Source: Anaerosalibacter sp. Marseille-P3206 | Lineage (GTDB): Bacteria; Bacillota; Clostridia; Tissierellales; Sporanaerobacteraceae | Assembly (NCBI RefSeq): GCF_900155565.1 | Contig: NZ_FUHM01000002.1 | Location: 1,178,001-1,242,000, forward strand | Reading direction: 5' to 3' | Length of the DNA stretch: 64,000 nucleotides | In this document: positions 27,561-35,791 of the stretch, piece after piece | Numbering within the stretch: the first letter of the stretch is position 1 | How the letters are laid out: each line of letters starts with the position of its first letter | Notes under the pieces: model-generated | Database searches by the model: none | Seen by the model: the letters and a program-made list of their open reading frames with translations, nothing else | What the model was told of the DNA's origin: nothing | Program-made: the position numbers and the translations under genes

Positions 27561-27631
27561 TGTCTATAATTTAACATAGTTTCTGATATTAGTGTACGTA
27601 TCATTATCAATACTAATAATTTCTTCTTTAT
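27561..27631 (-). pseudogene. Candidate pheromone gene, copy 2, truncated
   Basis: The signal-peptide coding part of the peptide gene (KKKLLVLIMI...MLNYRQ) is kept, but the start is ATA at 27631-27629 and the C-terminal part is replaced by the radical SAM fragment. It lies beside the operator at 27694. Confidence 0.65.
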
Positions 27632-27693
27632 TTCCCAACTATGTCCTGCCTGTCCTATTATTTATAATATTATATAATAAATGTATATAAATC

Positions 27694-27713
27694 AACCTAC
27701 TTTAAAGTAGGAT
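27694..27713. promoter_or_regulatory. Second copy of the candidate RRNPP operator
   Basis: AACCTACTTTAAAGTAGGAT: a 16-bp perfect core with one mismatch in the flanks. A plus-strand TATAAT follows at 27721-27726, so a promoter pointing at the truncated regulator may remain. Confidence 0.6.
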
Positions 27714-27744
27714 TTTTTGGTATAATATTTGCATATCTCTATAA

Positions 27745-28458
27745 GTGGATGATTATTACTATTTTTATAAAGTTAAAAATAGATTGGAAAGAAAAATTTA
27801 TGGAGATGAATTTGATACATTATATATTGAGCTTGAAGAATTAAATATTTGTATTAAATATATCAAAAGTTCATTTTATAAAAAGCTTATAGAACAGTTA
27901 ATTTTACTTACGCATGCTATTATTTTATATAAAAATAATGATGATAATGAAAAATCTCTTAATAAATTAATTGAGGCAATTAAAATTACTACTCCTGATT
28001 TTTCTCTTGAAGATTACAATTTATTTATATATTCCTCTATGGAAATAAGAATACTTATGAATATGGCTTTTGTATTAAATAGATTAAAACATGAAGACAA
28101 ATATCAAGAAATAATGGAATTCTGTATAAGTTCAGTGGAACCTAATGATGAAATGTATCCTAAACTGTGTCACAACTTAGCTGGAGTTTACAGAAGAAAT
28201 AGGGACTTTGAAAAAGCATTGAAGTTTTCTAATATTGGAATTGATGCTTGTCAAAAAACAGGAAGCTTTAATGGATTAAGTATTCTATACTATGGTAAAG
28301 GAATTGCTGAATATAAATTGAATAAAATAGAATATAAAAAATCCCTTGAAACATCTATAGTTTTATGTGAAGCCTTTGGACAAAAAGAGTTAAAAGATAA
28401 AATTATAAGTAACTGCAAGAAGTTTTTTAGTATAAAACTGCAAAAACACTTTAGCTGA
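27745..28458 (+). pseudogene. RRNPP regulator copy without DNA-binding domain
   Basis: The 237-residue frame equals residues about 72-308 of the intact regulator at 22594, with five changes near its start. The helix-turn-helix codons and original start are deleted, and the frame now opens with GTG right after a promoter-like stretch. No ribosome site is seen. If made, it would bind the peptide but not DNA and so could act as a sponge, but decay is the simpler reading. Confidence 0.85.
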
Positions 28459-28468
28459 AAGCATAGAT

Positions 28469-28548
28469 ATTATCATGGTTATGGAATAACTACTTGAAAA
28501 TAACATATGATATTCATGTGCTTTTTTCAAGTAGTTTTTGAGATTCTT
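28469..28548 (-). pseudogene. Decayed ABC exporter fragment, copy 2
   Basis: Same as 23531-23610, carried along in the 2.7-kb repeat, including the hairpin after the regulator stop. Confidence 0.6.
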
Positions 28549-28594
28549 AGTATAGACCAATAAATACTTTAACCATTAAGTTATTTTTTTTTCA

Positions 28595-28734
28595 TTATTT
28601 ATTGCATGATTCTTTAAATGGAAATTCTTTATTATCTCCATGTAGTACTTTTCTACGATAATCACTATCTGTATTATCAAGATTTTCTTTGATATTATTC
28701 CATATTTCTTTTTCTCTTCATATTTAACGCTCCT
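28595..28734 (-). pseudogene. DUF2268 protease remnant, copy 2
   Basis: Second copy of the remnant at 23656-23795, in the same place relative to its neighbours. One extra T in a T-run accounts for the one-base change of offset between the repeats. Confidence 0.75.
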
Positions 28735-28738
28735 CTTT

Positions 28739-30403
28739 TTAAATTGTATTAGAAATCTTAACTTCATAATTTAAACTATGCACTAAGTTTAAATCAATGA
28801 TTTCATCTGATATATCCAATATGTCTTTATTATGAGTAACTATGATAATTATCTTACCTTTCTTTATTTCCTTTAGTATAGATTTTAAATTTTCTATACT
28901 CTTAAAATCTAGTGCTGAAGTTGGCTCATCTAATATAATCATATCAGGATTTTTTAAAAATGTTCTAGCCAAGGATATCTTTAGTTTTTCCCCTCCAGAT
29001 ATGTTGTTTGCAGCTTCATGTATGTTTGTATTTAATCCATCTTGAAATTTATTTATGTCTAAATTTAAATTTTTCAGTATAGTTTCAATGTCATCATAAT
29101 TATATATATCTATTCCATAGGTTACATTTTTACCAATTGTGTCATTAATTAATGCAGGTTCTTGTTCACTAATTCCTATGATTCTTTTTCTAATATAATA
29201 CATATCTAATTTTTTTAATTCTATTGAATTGTAATAGATATTTCCTTTATAATAATTGTTGAAAAGTCCAAGTATTAAATTTATAAAGGTACTTTTCCCT
29301 GTACCATTTTGTCCAATGATTCCATAAATATTGCCTTTTTTAAATGTATAGTTAAAATTATCTATGATATTATTAGTATCATCATATGAAAAACAAACTT
29401 CTTTAAGGACTATTGTATCAATACTGTTTATTCTTTTGTCCCCATTTATTTCTTTAGTTTCATTTAATATTTCTTCTAATCTATTGTATGAAACTAGTGC
29501 ATCTTGATAGGATTTCCCTAAGTTTAAATAATAGCTTATACATCCCATTATCATGGAAAAGTAGCTGATTATTATAGTGAATTGTCCTATGGTTAAATTC
29601 CCATTTATTATCTCCATTCCTCCAAAGAAAAATATTATTATTTGAGATATTATCATGGTCATGGAGTCACTGCTTGAAAAAATATATGATATTCTTGTAT
29701 ATTTTAATAGTGATTCAAACATTGTTGAAAAACTTGTCCTAAGCTGTTTTTGAGATTCTTCAAAAGTAGAGTTCAGTTTAATCAAATTTATATTGTAAAG
29801 TTGTTCATTCATCTTTGAAAAGAACTTGTTTTGATTTTCTTTCAATTCATATCCAGATTTAAATAATGGTTTTTTGAATACGAAGTATATGGCTAAGTAT
29901 AAGGGAATGAGGGGTATCAATATCATGGTTAATTTTCTGTTTATTTTAAATGAAATATAGAATACAATTATAAGGGTCAAAGCATTAATCAGAATGTCTA
30001 AAAAATTGCTCAATACAAAAGAAATCAATGTGTTACTATCTGAATTAATTCTTTGATTTAGATATGCACTGTCAAGATTTTTAAAATATAGTATAGGCAT
30101 TTTACTTATATGCTCTAATGCTTTAAAGTTCAGTTCCATTCCAGATTTTGTTTGAACTTTCACATAGGAATAACTAACTATAAATGATGAAATGATACTT
30201 ATTATTCCTATTAAAAGTATTTTTATGGTGAAATTAATTATGGTTTGTCTGTTTTGAAAATTCATCAACGAATCTATATAGTTTCCTGTTATATAAGGTA
30301 GTCCTATTGATATTATCCATGAAATAATAGAAAATATCAAAAATATGAATAATTGAATTTTATATTTAAATATATATTCTTTAACAAATTTAAATATTTT
30401 CAT
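28739..30403 (-). CDS. ABC exporter with fused membrane and ATPase domains, island copy 2
   Basis: Protein of 554 residues, about 98 percent the same as the copy at 23800 by eye, with all ATPase motifs intact (GQNGTGKSTF, NISGGEKLKI, MIILDEPTSALD). It is the last gene of the maturase-peptide-S41 protease-exporter group and starts 36 bp after the protease gene. It most likely exports the cysteine-rich peptide. No peptidase domain is present, which fits a separate protease doing the cutting. Confidence 0.88.
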   Translation of the reverse strand: MKIFKFVKEYIFKYKIQLFIFLIFSIISWIISIGLPYITGNYIDSLMNFQNRQTIINFTIKILLIGIISIISSFIVSYSYVKVQTKSGMELNFKALEHISKMPILYFKNLDSAYLNQRINSDSNTLISFVLSNFLDILINALTLIIVFYISFKINRKLTMILIPLIPLYLAIYFVFKKPLFKSGYELKENQNKFFSKMNEQLYNINLIKLNSTFEESQKQLRTSFSTMFESLLKYTRISYIFSSSDSMTMIISQIIIFFFGGMEIINGNLTIGQFTIIISYFSMIMGCISYYLNLGKSYQDALVSYNRLEEILNETKEINGDKRINSIDTIVLKEVCFSYDDTNNIIDNFNYTFKKGNIYGIIGQNGTGKSTFINLILGLFNNYYKGNIYYNSIELKKLDMYYIRKRIIGISEQEPALINDTIGKNVTYGIDIYNYDDIETILKNLNLDINKFQDGLNTNIHEAANNISGGEKLKISLARTFLKNPDMIILDEPTSALDFKSIENLKSILKEIKKGKIIIIVTHNKDILDISDEIIDLNLVHSLNYEVKISNTI

Positions 30404-30439
30404 ATAAATCAGCTACTTTCTCTAATTTTAGAATGCTAA

Positions 30440-31741
30440 TTATTTCTCAGTTTCTTCTGAATGAATCATATTGATTATTTCTTTCATTACTTTTATATTG
30501 TAATCTCCAACATCATCTTTTTCTATTTCTATATCTGGTACTGTTCCTGTCTCAAAATGAGAAGTCCCATCTTCATTTAACAACATCTCTAATTCAGCAC
30601 GGACTATAAGCCCACTATTTGGAAGGCCTATAAACATAGTACCATTTCCCCCTGACCCTTTAGTATTACATCCAACCAATGTAGCAAATCCACTTTGCTT
30701 GCAAAACATTGCAAATTCATCTGCTGCTGAAAATACATTTTCATCAATTATCAAAAATATTTTCCCACTAAATCCTATAGGATTCCTACTTGGCAATACA
30801 CTATTATCAACTTTATCTATTCTATAATATTGGAAGTTTTCTTTTACCTCTTTGGGCATAGAACTATAACATTTCAATTTCTCTATTTTGTTTTCTCGTA
30901 TATCCGGATGTGCTTTTTCAAAATATTTCATTGAATAATCTCCTCCGCGAACAATACAAATATTTTCGTATTTAACTTCATTAAGTTTTTGATTTAGCAG
31001 TGGAGCTATTATTGTTTCTAGCCAATATATGCTACTTCCTCCTCCGTTGCCTGAAATATCTATTATTAAATATGGATAATGTTTCACGTTCTTTAAGAAA
31101 TCAATTATTTCTTCTTTTTCTTTATTATACATTTTTTGTCCGTAGGAACAATCTATGGAAAAGGAACTTACTTTTAAATAAGCTATTTTATTTTGTTCTA
31201 ATATTTGAGTATCTATAATATTTCTTGAATATATATTTGTCTCTATATCATCTATTTTTACATAGTTATCTAAACAAGTTTTAGCAAATATTTCATCCCA
31301 GTCTTTATACTTGTTTTCAGATCTTTTGAACATTTTTTTATAAGAACCGAACATTTCATCCGCTAACTTATATTGTTTTATAGTATCTAAAAATTCTTTA
31401 TAGCCAGTAGGAACAAATACTCCAGTATGTGGATCGTGAAGTTTATTCATCAAAATTGAATTTAGAGTATGAAAAAATTCCATATTGTCTTTAGTCTCTC
31501 TTATTTCTTTTTCAAATTCCTCTTTATGAGCTAACCAATCGTATCCATACATTTTTTCAATACTATGAAAATGAGGATAGTTCTCTTTCATGATATCATA
31601 CATATACCTAAAATCTTCTATTTTTTCTTCCTCTGTCAAATCTTTAAGTTCCCCCATATTGCTTGAAACTAAAACATATACTGCTATTCCTAGTAGAACT
31701 ATAACAACAGCCCATATAAGTATTTTTTTGTTGTTTAACAT
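30440..31741 (-). CDS. Membrane-anchored S41-family peptidase
   Basis: Protein of 433 residues. N-terminal membrane anchor (residues about 7-25), a helical domain, and an S41 tail-specific-protease core: IAYLKVSSFS, LIIDISGNGGGSSIYW, catalytic Ser in NVFSAADEFAMF, and a Lys in GCNTKGSGG. No PDZ domain is obvious. It lies 22 bp downstream of the cysteine-rich peptide gene and upstream of an exporter, so it is a good candidate for maturing the peptide outside the membrane. The ribosome site GAAGGAG precedes the ATG. Confidence 0.85.
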   Translation of the reverse strand: MLNNKKILIWAVVIVLLGIAVYVLVSSNMGELKDLTEEEKIEDFRYMYDIMKENYPHFHSIEKMYGYDWLAHKEEFEKEIRETKDNMEFFHTLNSILMNKLHDPHTGVFVPTGYKEFLDTIKQYKLADEMFGSYKKMFKRSENKYKDWDEIFAKTCLDNYVKIDDIETNIYSRNIIDTQILEQNKIAYLKVSSFSIDCSYGQKMYNKEKEEIIDFLKNVKHYPYLIIDISGNGGGSSIYWLETIIAPLLNQKLNEVKYENICIVRGGDYSMKYFEKAHPDIRENKIEKLKCYSSMPKEVKENFQYYRIDKVDNSVLPSRNPIGFSGKIFLIIDENVFSAADEFAMFCKQSGFATLVGCNTKGSGGNGTMFIGLPNSGLIVRAELEMLLNEDGTSHFETGTVPDIEIEKDDVGDYNIKVMKEIINMIHSEETEK

Positions 31742-31763
31742 TGTGCCATCTCCTTCATATAAT

Positions 31764-31964
31764 CTATAACTCTATTTTTTTACTTGCTGGCTGTATTTTT
31801 ACTGGTGAACAAATTTCTGCACCACATAAATTTGCCTTGCATGCACAAGGGTCACATTTTGTACATGTTTTTATACATGGTTCTATATACTGACCTTTAC
31901 AGTCACACTTACCAAAACAAACATCATTAGGTCCATAACTAGTACCATTTATTAAGTATTCCAC
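31764..31964 (-). CDS. Cysteine-rich RiPP precursor candidate, 66 residues with ten Cys
   Basis: GTG start at 31964 with AGAAAGGGGG upstream; I prefer it to the upstream in-frame start, which lacks a ribosome site. The product is 66 residues with ten Cys at 16, 20, 22, 30, 34, 37, 40, 42, 47 and 52, and a Cys-free tail (VKIQPASKKIEL). It opens with a short Cys-free part ending in SYGPND. It lies between a radical SAM/SPASM maturase and an S41 protease, which resembles clostridial Cys-rich peptide loci (the Clo7bot/CLI_3235 group and its maturase CcpM); that match is from memory. Expected products carry thioether cross-links, but this is not shown by the sequence. Confidence 0.75.
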   Translation of the reverse strand: MEYLINGTSYGPNDVCFGKCDCKGQYIEPCIKTCTKCDPCACKANLCGAEICSPVKIQPASKKIEL

Positions 31965-32037
31965 TTTTATCCCCCTTTCTGTTTTGATGTTTATATCTAG
32001 AATGTGCACATTCTATTCCAAAATAAACAAGCATTTA

Positions 32038-33366
32038 TTAAGCTTCAACGGTCTTGTTTTTTCTCAATTCTTCTTTCTTAATAATTGCTGTCTTTTCCAA
32101 ATATTCTTTTAATACATATTTATATGAACTACATCTATCAACTTTACCATCTATCCTCCTCCTAGGACATCCTCCCATACATATTGGAAGCATCTTGCAA
32201 TTCATACATTCATTATCTTGGGTTGAATCATAAAGAATATATTTCATATATTTATCTGTATTCACTGAAATATTGTCCATAATATTTCCCACCTTATATT
32301 CGACCATTCCTATATCAGACCAGCATTTATATATGTCACCATTAGGATCAATTACTAATGAATTAGTTTTATCTGCACCACAAAAATTAGTTTTCAAATT
32401 TGGATATCCGGAAATATTATTTTCTACAAATCCAAGTTTTTTGAGTTTATCACTAAATTCAAAATCTATATTAGAATATTCCTTCATAGTTAAGCATTTA
32501 CCTGTTGAGTAGCAGCCATTTATAGGCTCTACATAACCCAAATAGGCATATACTTTATTTTTAAGCCCAAACTTGTCTAATTCTTCTAGTATTTCATCAA
32601 CTCTTTCAACATTTTCTTTGTCCACATTAATTCTTAAAGATATATCTGGCAAAATATCTACTAATTCCGACATATTCTCTAATATCTTACAAAAAGTTCC
32701 TTGCCCTCCTTTTAAAGGACGTCTTTTATTATGAATATCTTCTGGTCCGTCTAATGTTATTTGCATAAATTCCATATTTAATTTTTTAAGTTCTTCTGCA
32801 ATTTTTTTATTTAATTTGTATCCATTTGTTACAATAAATGAACTGTACATAATATCTTTTTCTTTGCATATATTCATTACTCTTTCAGAAATATCTTTAA
32901 CAACATCAAATGCCAATAAAGGTTCTCCACCATACCACCCTATATTTATACTTTCTACATATTTTGTTTGCTGTTTTACAAATTCCACTATTTTATCTTG
33001 AACATCCTTAGACATGGTTACATTTTGTCTTTCATTTTTTTCATAGCAATATATGCAATCAAAATTGCAATTCATCGTAGGTGCAATAGTCAAACCCAAA
33101 TGCCTAGTATCAAATTTGGAACTAAGCATGTTATATTTTAATAAATCAAGCTCATCCAATTCATCATCTATTAAAAATTGTCCTTTCTTTAAATCTTCTA
33201 TCAATTTTTCATCGTCAATAGCAATAGATTTATCAACAAAATTCTGATATTTGATATAATTCTCTTTTTCAATAAGTGCTAATGCATTAGTTCTTGCATT
33301 ATATGCTATTAACTTTTCCATATCTTCAGGAAATTCATAGAAAAAATTATATTTTGATGCCTTCAT
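32038..33366 (-). CDS. Radical SAM/SPASM peptide maturase, CcpM-like
   Basis: Protein of 442 residues. Leader-binding-like N-terminal part (residues 1-90, AYNARTNALALIEKENY), radical SAM core with the iron-sulfur motif CNFDCIYC near residue 115 and GWYGGEPLL, then a SPASM domain with clustered Cys (CGADK, YKCWSD, CMNCKMLPICMGGC, CSSY). It would use S-adenosylmethionine to join Cys side chains of the peptide encoded 73 bp downstream. It starts the group maturase-peptide-protease-exporter. The ribosome site AGAGGGGG is strong. All expected Cys are present, so it looks functional. Confidence 0.88.
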   Translation of the reverse strand: MKASKYNFFYEFPEDMEKLIAYNARTNALALIEKENYIKYQNFVDKSIAIDDEKLIEDLKKGQFLIDDELDELDLLKYNMLSSKFDTRHLGLTIAPTMNCNFDCIYCYEKNERQNVTMSKDVQDKIVEFVKQQTKYVESINIGWYGGEPLLAFDVVKDISERVMNICKEKDIMYSSFIVTNGYKLNKKIAEELKKLNMEFMQITLDGPEDIHNKRRPLKGGQGTFCKILENMSELVDILPDISLRINVDKENVERVDEILEELDKFGLKNKVYAYLGYVEPINGCYSTGKCLTMKEYSNIDFEFSDKLKKLGFVENNISGYPNLKTNFCGADKTNSLVIDPNGDIYKCWSDIGMVEYKVGNIMDNISVNTDKYMKYILYDSTQDNECMNCKMLPICMGGCPRRRIDGKVDRCSSYKYVLKEYLEKTAIIKKEELRKNKTVEA

Positions 33367-33506
33367 TTTATACCAATCCCCCTCTTATAATATTTTTTGT
33401 TCAAATCAATAAATATAATCTCATTCCCCATAAAATAATTATTATATACAAAATTTGTTATAATAAAACATCTACAATGTAAGCATTGTTTAATAACTTA
33501 AAAATC

Positions 33507-33535
33507 ATTATTTGATTAATTTTAAATAAAGTCAA
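33507..33535 (-). promoter_or_regulatory. Candidate promoter of the radical SAM operon
   Basis: On the minus strand TTGACT (33535-33530) and AATAAT (33512-33507) are 17 bp apart. A small hairpin, ACAATG...CATTGT, lies at 33474-33489 in the leader of about 135 nt. Confidence 0.4.
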
Positions 33536-33597
33536 AAATTTTCATGCAAACTTGCTAAATTAATTAAAAAGATTAAAAATAAATTTAATATTTTATA

Positions 33598-33741
33598 CTA
33601 TAGTAGTTCTTCTCCAATACAGCTATTCCATTCAATTTCATCATCATCTTGAACCACATGCTTGACAGGTTGTCTATAATTTAACATAGTTCCTGATATC
33701 ATTGTAAATATCATTATCAATACTAATAATTTCTTCTTCAT
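33598..33741 (-). CDS. Small secreted peptide, candidate RRNPP pheromone precursor
   Basis: Protein of 47 residues. ATG at 33741 follows the ribosome site AGGAGGGG. Charged start KKK, a hydrophobic core LLVLIMIFTMISGTML, then an acidic tail ending in EIEWNSCIGEELL. Size and plan resemble PapR-like precursors, which leave by the Sec route and are trimmed to their last few residues. Two broken copies of the same gene (22347-22469, 27561-27631) lie next to RRNPP regulator copies, and all three share the palindromic operator upstream. Alternatively it could be a bacteriocin-like peptide. It is the only copy with an ATG. Confidence 0.6.
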   Translation of the reverse strand: MKKKLLVLIMIFTMISGTMLNYRQPVKHVVQDDDEIEWNSCIGEELL

Positions 33742-33802
33742 TTTCCAACCCCTCCTACTTGTCCTATTATTTATAATATTATATAATAAATGTATATAAA
33801 TC

Positions 33803-33822
33803 AACCTACTTTAAAGTAGGAT
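33803..33822. promoter_or_regulatory. Third copy of the candidate RRNPP operator
   Basis: AACCTACTTTAAAGTAGGAT, the same as the copy at 27694. It lies upstream of the intact peptide gene on the minus strand; TTGATT and TATATAAT-like elements follow toward that gene. Confidence 0.65.
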
Positions 33823-33860
33823 TTTTTGGTATAAACCTATAAAATGGTAAAAAATTCTTT

Positions 33861-34508
33861 TTATTCAACCAATCCAGTTTTAAATGCAAAAATAGCTACT
33901 TGAGTCCTGTCTCTTAAATCTAGTTTTGATAGTATGAAACTAATATTATTTTTTATAGTACCTTCTGAAAGAAATAGCTTTTCACTTATTTCTTTATTTG
34001 TAAGTCCTTTAGCTATCTCCTTTATCAATTCAATTTCTCTTTCAGTAAGATTGTATTTTTCTATCTCCTTAGTATAGTCTTTTTCATTAGCTACATGAGA
34101 CATCATCTTGCTTGCTACCTGTGGATGAACTACTACACTTCCTTTAATTGCTGCCTTTATTCCCTCATATATTAAATCATAGGAACTATCCTTTAAAAGA
34201 TATCCTGATGCTCCATATTTTAAGGCCTCATGAATATATTCTGTGTCATTAAAAGTAGTCAATATTAGAATTTTTATATCTTCAAACTCTTCTTTAATGA
34301 TTTTAGTTCCTAGTACCCCATCACATTTAGGCATTCTAATATCCATAAGTATTACATCAACATTTGTCTTCTTGCAAAATTCCAAAGCTTCTCTGCCATC
34401 TTCACACAATCCTACAACTTCAATATCTTCATATGTAGACAATATTATTTTCAAGCCATCACGTATTAACTTTTCATCATCAACAATTAAGACTTTTGTC
34501 TTCTCCAT
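33861..34508 (-). CDS. NarL/LuxR-type response regulator (LnrK-like)
   Basis: Protein of 215 residues. Receiver domain with VDDEK, phosphoacceptor Asp in VILMDIRMP and Lys in LLKDSS; LuxR-type helix-turn-helix at the C-terminus (LTNKEISEKLFLSEGTIKN). AGGAGG precedes the ATG at 34508, 8 bp after the kinase gene. A decayed copy of its 3' end lies at 15138, next to an exporter operon of the type that such pairs control, so its original target is probably that operon. Confidence 0.92.
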   Translation of the reverse strand: MEKTKVLIVDDEKLIRDGLKIILSTYEDIEVVGLCEDGREALEFCKKTNVDVILMDIRMPKCDGVLGTKIIKEEFEDIKILILTTFNDTEYIHEALKYGASGYLLKDSSYDLIYEGIKAAIKGSVVVHPQVASKMMSHVANEKDYTKEIEKYNLTEREIELIKEIAKGLTNKEISEKLFLSEGTIKNNISFILSKLDLRDRTQVAIFAFKTGLVE

Positions 34509-34516
34509 AGTTCCTC

Positions 34517-35674
34517 CTAAGATACTAAACTTTTGTCTAATTTCACAACTACTCTCATTAAAAATCCTTTATCCTTTTTGGTATCATAATCTACTTGTCC
34601 ACCTAGTTCATTTACACGTTCACAAATGTTAGTAAGTCCCATACCTTTTTCCAAATTATCAACACCTTGTCCATTATCTTTAAGGGTGAGGATTAGATCA
34701 TTTTCATTAAAATTCATAAAGATATTTACCTTAGTTGCTTTTCCATGACGAATAGAATTAGAAAGAAACTCTTGAACTATTCTATAGATTACAAAGGATT
34801 GCTCCCTATTTAAAGGCCATTTTTCCCTTGTAAAGCCTAGCTTTACATCTACTCCTGTAAGTTTGCTAAATTCCTTCGTTAAATCTTCTATGGCTATTAT
34901 GCTTTCATATTTTTCAAACTCACTAGGTTTTAATTGTCTTAGAGCTGTCCTTATTTCATTTAACCCATCCTTAGCAAATTCACCTAAATTATTTGCCATA
35001 TCTGAAGCCATTTCTCCATTTTCTTTGGCAATTTTCTCTATAGCTCCTAATTGGATTATTATAGTGGACAAACTGTGTCCAACGCTATCGTGGATTTCTC
35101 TTGATATTCTATTTCTCTCCCGTAGTATAGCTAATTCTTTTATAGAGTTTGCATATATTTCTAAGTCAGCATTTGCCTTTCTCAATTGCTCTTCTGATAT
35201 TCTCAATTTATCATATAATTCTTCTGCTTTTATCAATCTATGATTTTCATCTACTATGTAGCTGGATAATATAGCTAAAGTAACAAGAGAAGCTACATTT
35301 AAAATAATTTCATTAATGCTTAAATTTCTACTCATTAAACCTACAGTGAAAATAGCTAGTCCAATAGATATATAAGACAACTTTCCCTTCAGAAGAAAAA
35401 CTCCGTCTATTATTCCTATGCACATATAAGAAAAAACTAATCCACCATAGTTTTTGTAGCAAATATATGACAATATCCATTCTAATATTAATGATATAAA
35501 GACTATATATTTATTGTCTTTAAAAGTAAAAAATCTAATTTGATTATTTATGATAATTATAAGAACCAAAATAACAGCATAAACATCTACATTTTCTTTA
35601 TATGCTACAATACTAAATATTAAAATAGTTAATATAAAATATCTTATAATTAATAACTTTTTATTATTATCCAT
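34517..35674 (-). CDS. NarL-type sensor histidine kinase (LnrJ-like)
   Basis: Protein of 385 residues. About six N-terminal membrane helices, a coiled coil (LIKAEELYDKLRISEEQLRK), a HisKA_3 dimerisation domain with the phospho-His in SREIHDSVGHSLS, and an HATPase domain (NSIRHG, DNGQGVDNLEKGMGLTNI). I place the start at the ATG at 35674 behind GGTGGAGAT; the frame is open for 77 more codons upstream but without ribosome site or homology. It is paired with the response regulator downstream and divergent from the GntR gene. Confidence 0.9.
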   Translation of the reverse strand: MDNNKKLLIIRYFILTILIFSIVAYKENVDVYAVILVLIIIINNQIRFFTFKDNKYIVFISLILEWILSYICYKNYGGLVFSYMCIGIIDGVFLLKGKLSYISIGLAIFTVGLMSRNLSINEIILNVASLVTLAILSSYIVDENHRLIKAEELYDKLRISEEQLRKANADLEIYANSIKELAILRERNRISREIHDSVGHSLSTIIIQLGAIEKIAKENGEMASDMANNLGEFAKDGLNEIRTALRQLKPSEFEKYESIIAIEDLTKEFSKLTGVDVKLGFTREKWPLNREQSFVIYRIVQEFLSNSIRHGKATKVNIFMNFNENDLILTLKDNGQGVDNLEKGMGLTNICERVNELGGQVDYDTKKDKGFLMRVVVKLDKSLVS

Positions 35675-35791
35675 ATCTCCACCTATAATTAAGTTAATAA
35701 GGTTATTATAGCATATATTTACTACCTTGAAATACAACAATATTTTAGGTAAAATATAATATAAGCTTAAATTGAGAAAGGAAGAAATACT

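Larger units (their letters stand above)
27744..30443. repeat. Direct repeat of about 2.7 kb, copy 2
   Basis: Second copy of 22806-25504. Changes are few and partly clustered: 10 differences fall in 36 bp at 29060-29095 (matching 24121-24156), whereas most of the rest is identical. Confidence 0.92.

Noticed and set aside
15138-33860. Transposase, integrase or phage genes that could explain island transfer
   Set aside because: None of the frames in the island shows DDE, tyrosine or serine recombinase features. Transfer or shuffling is inferred only from repeats and remnants.
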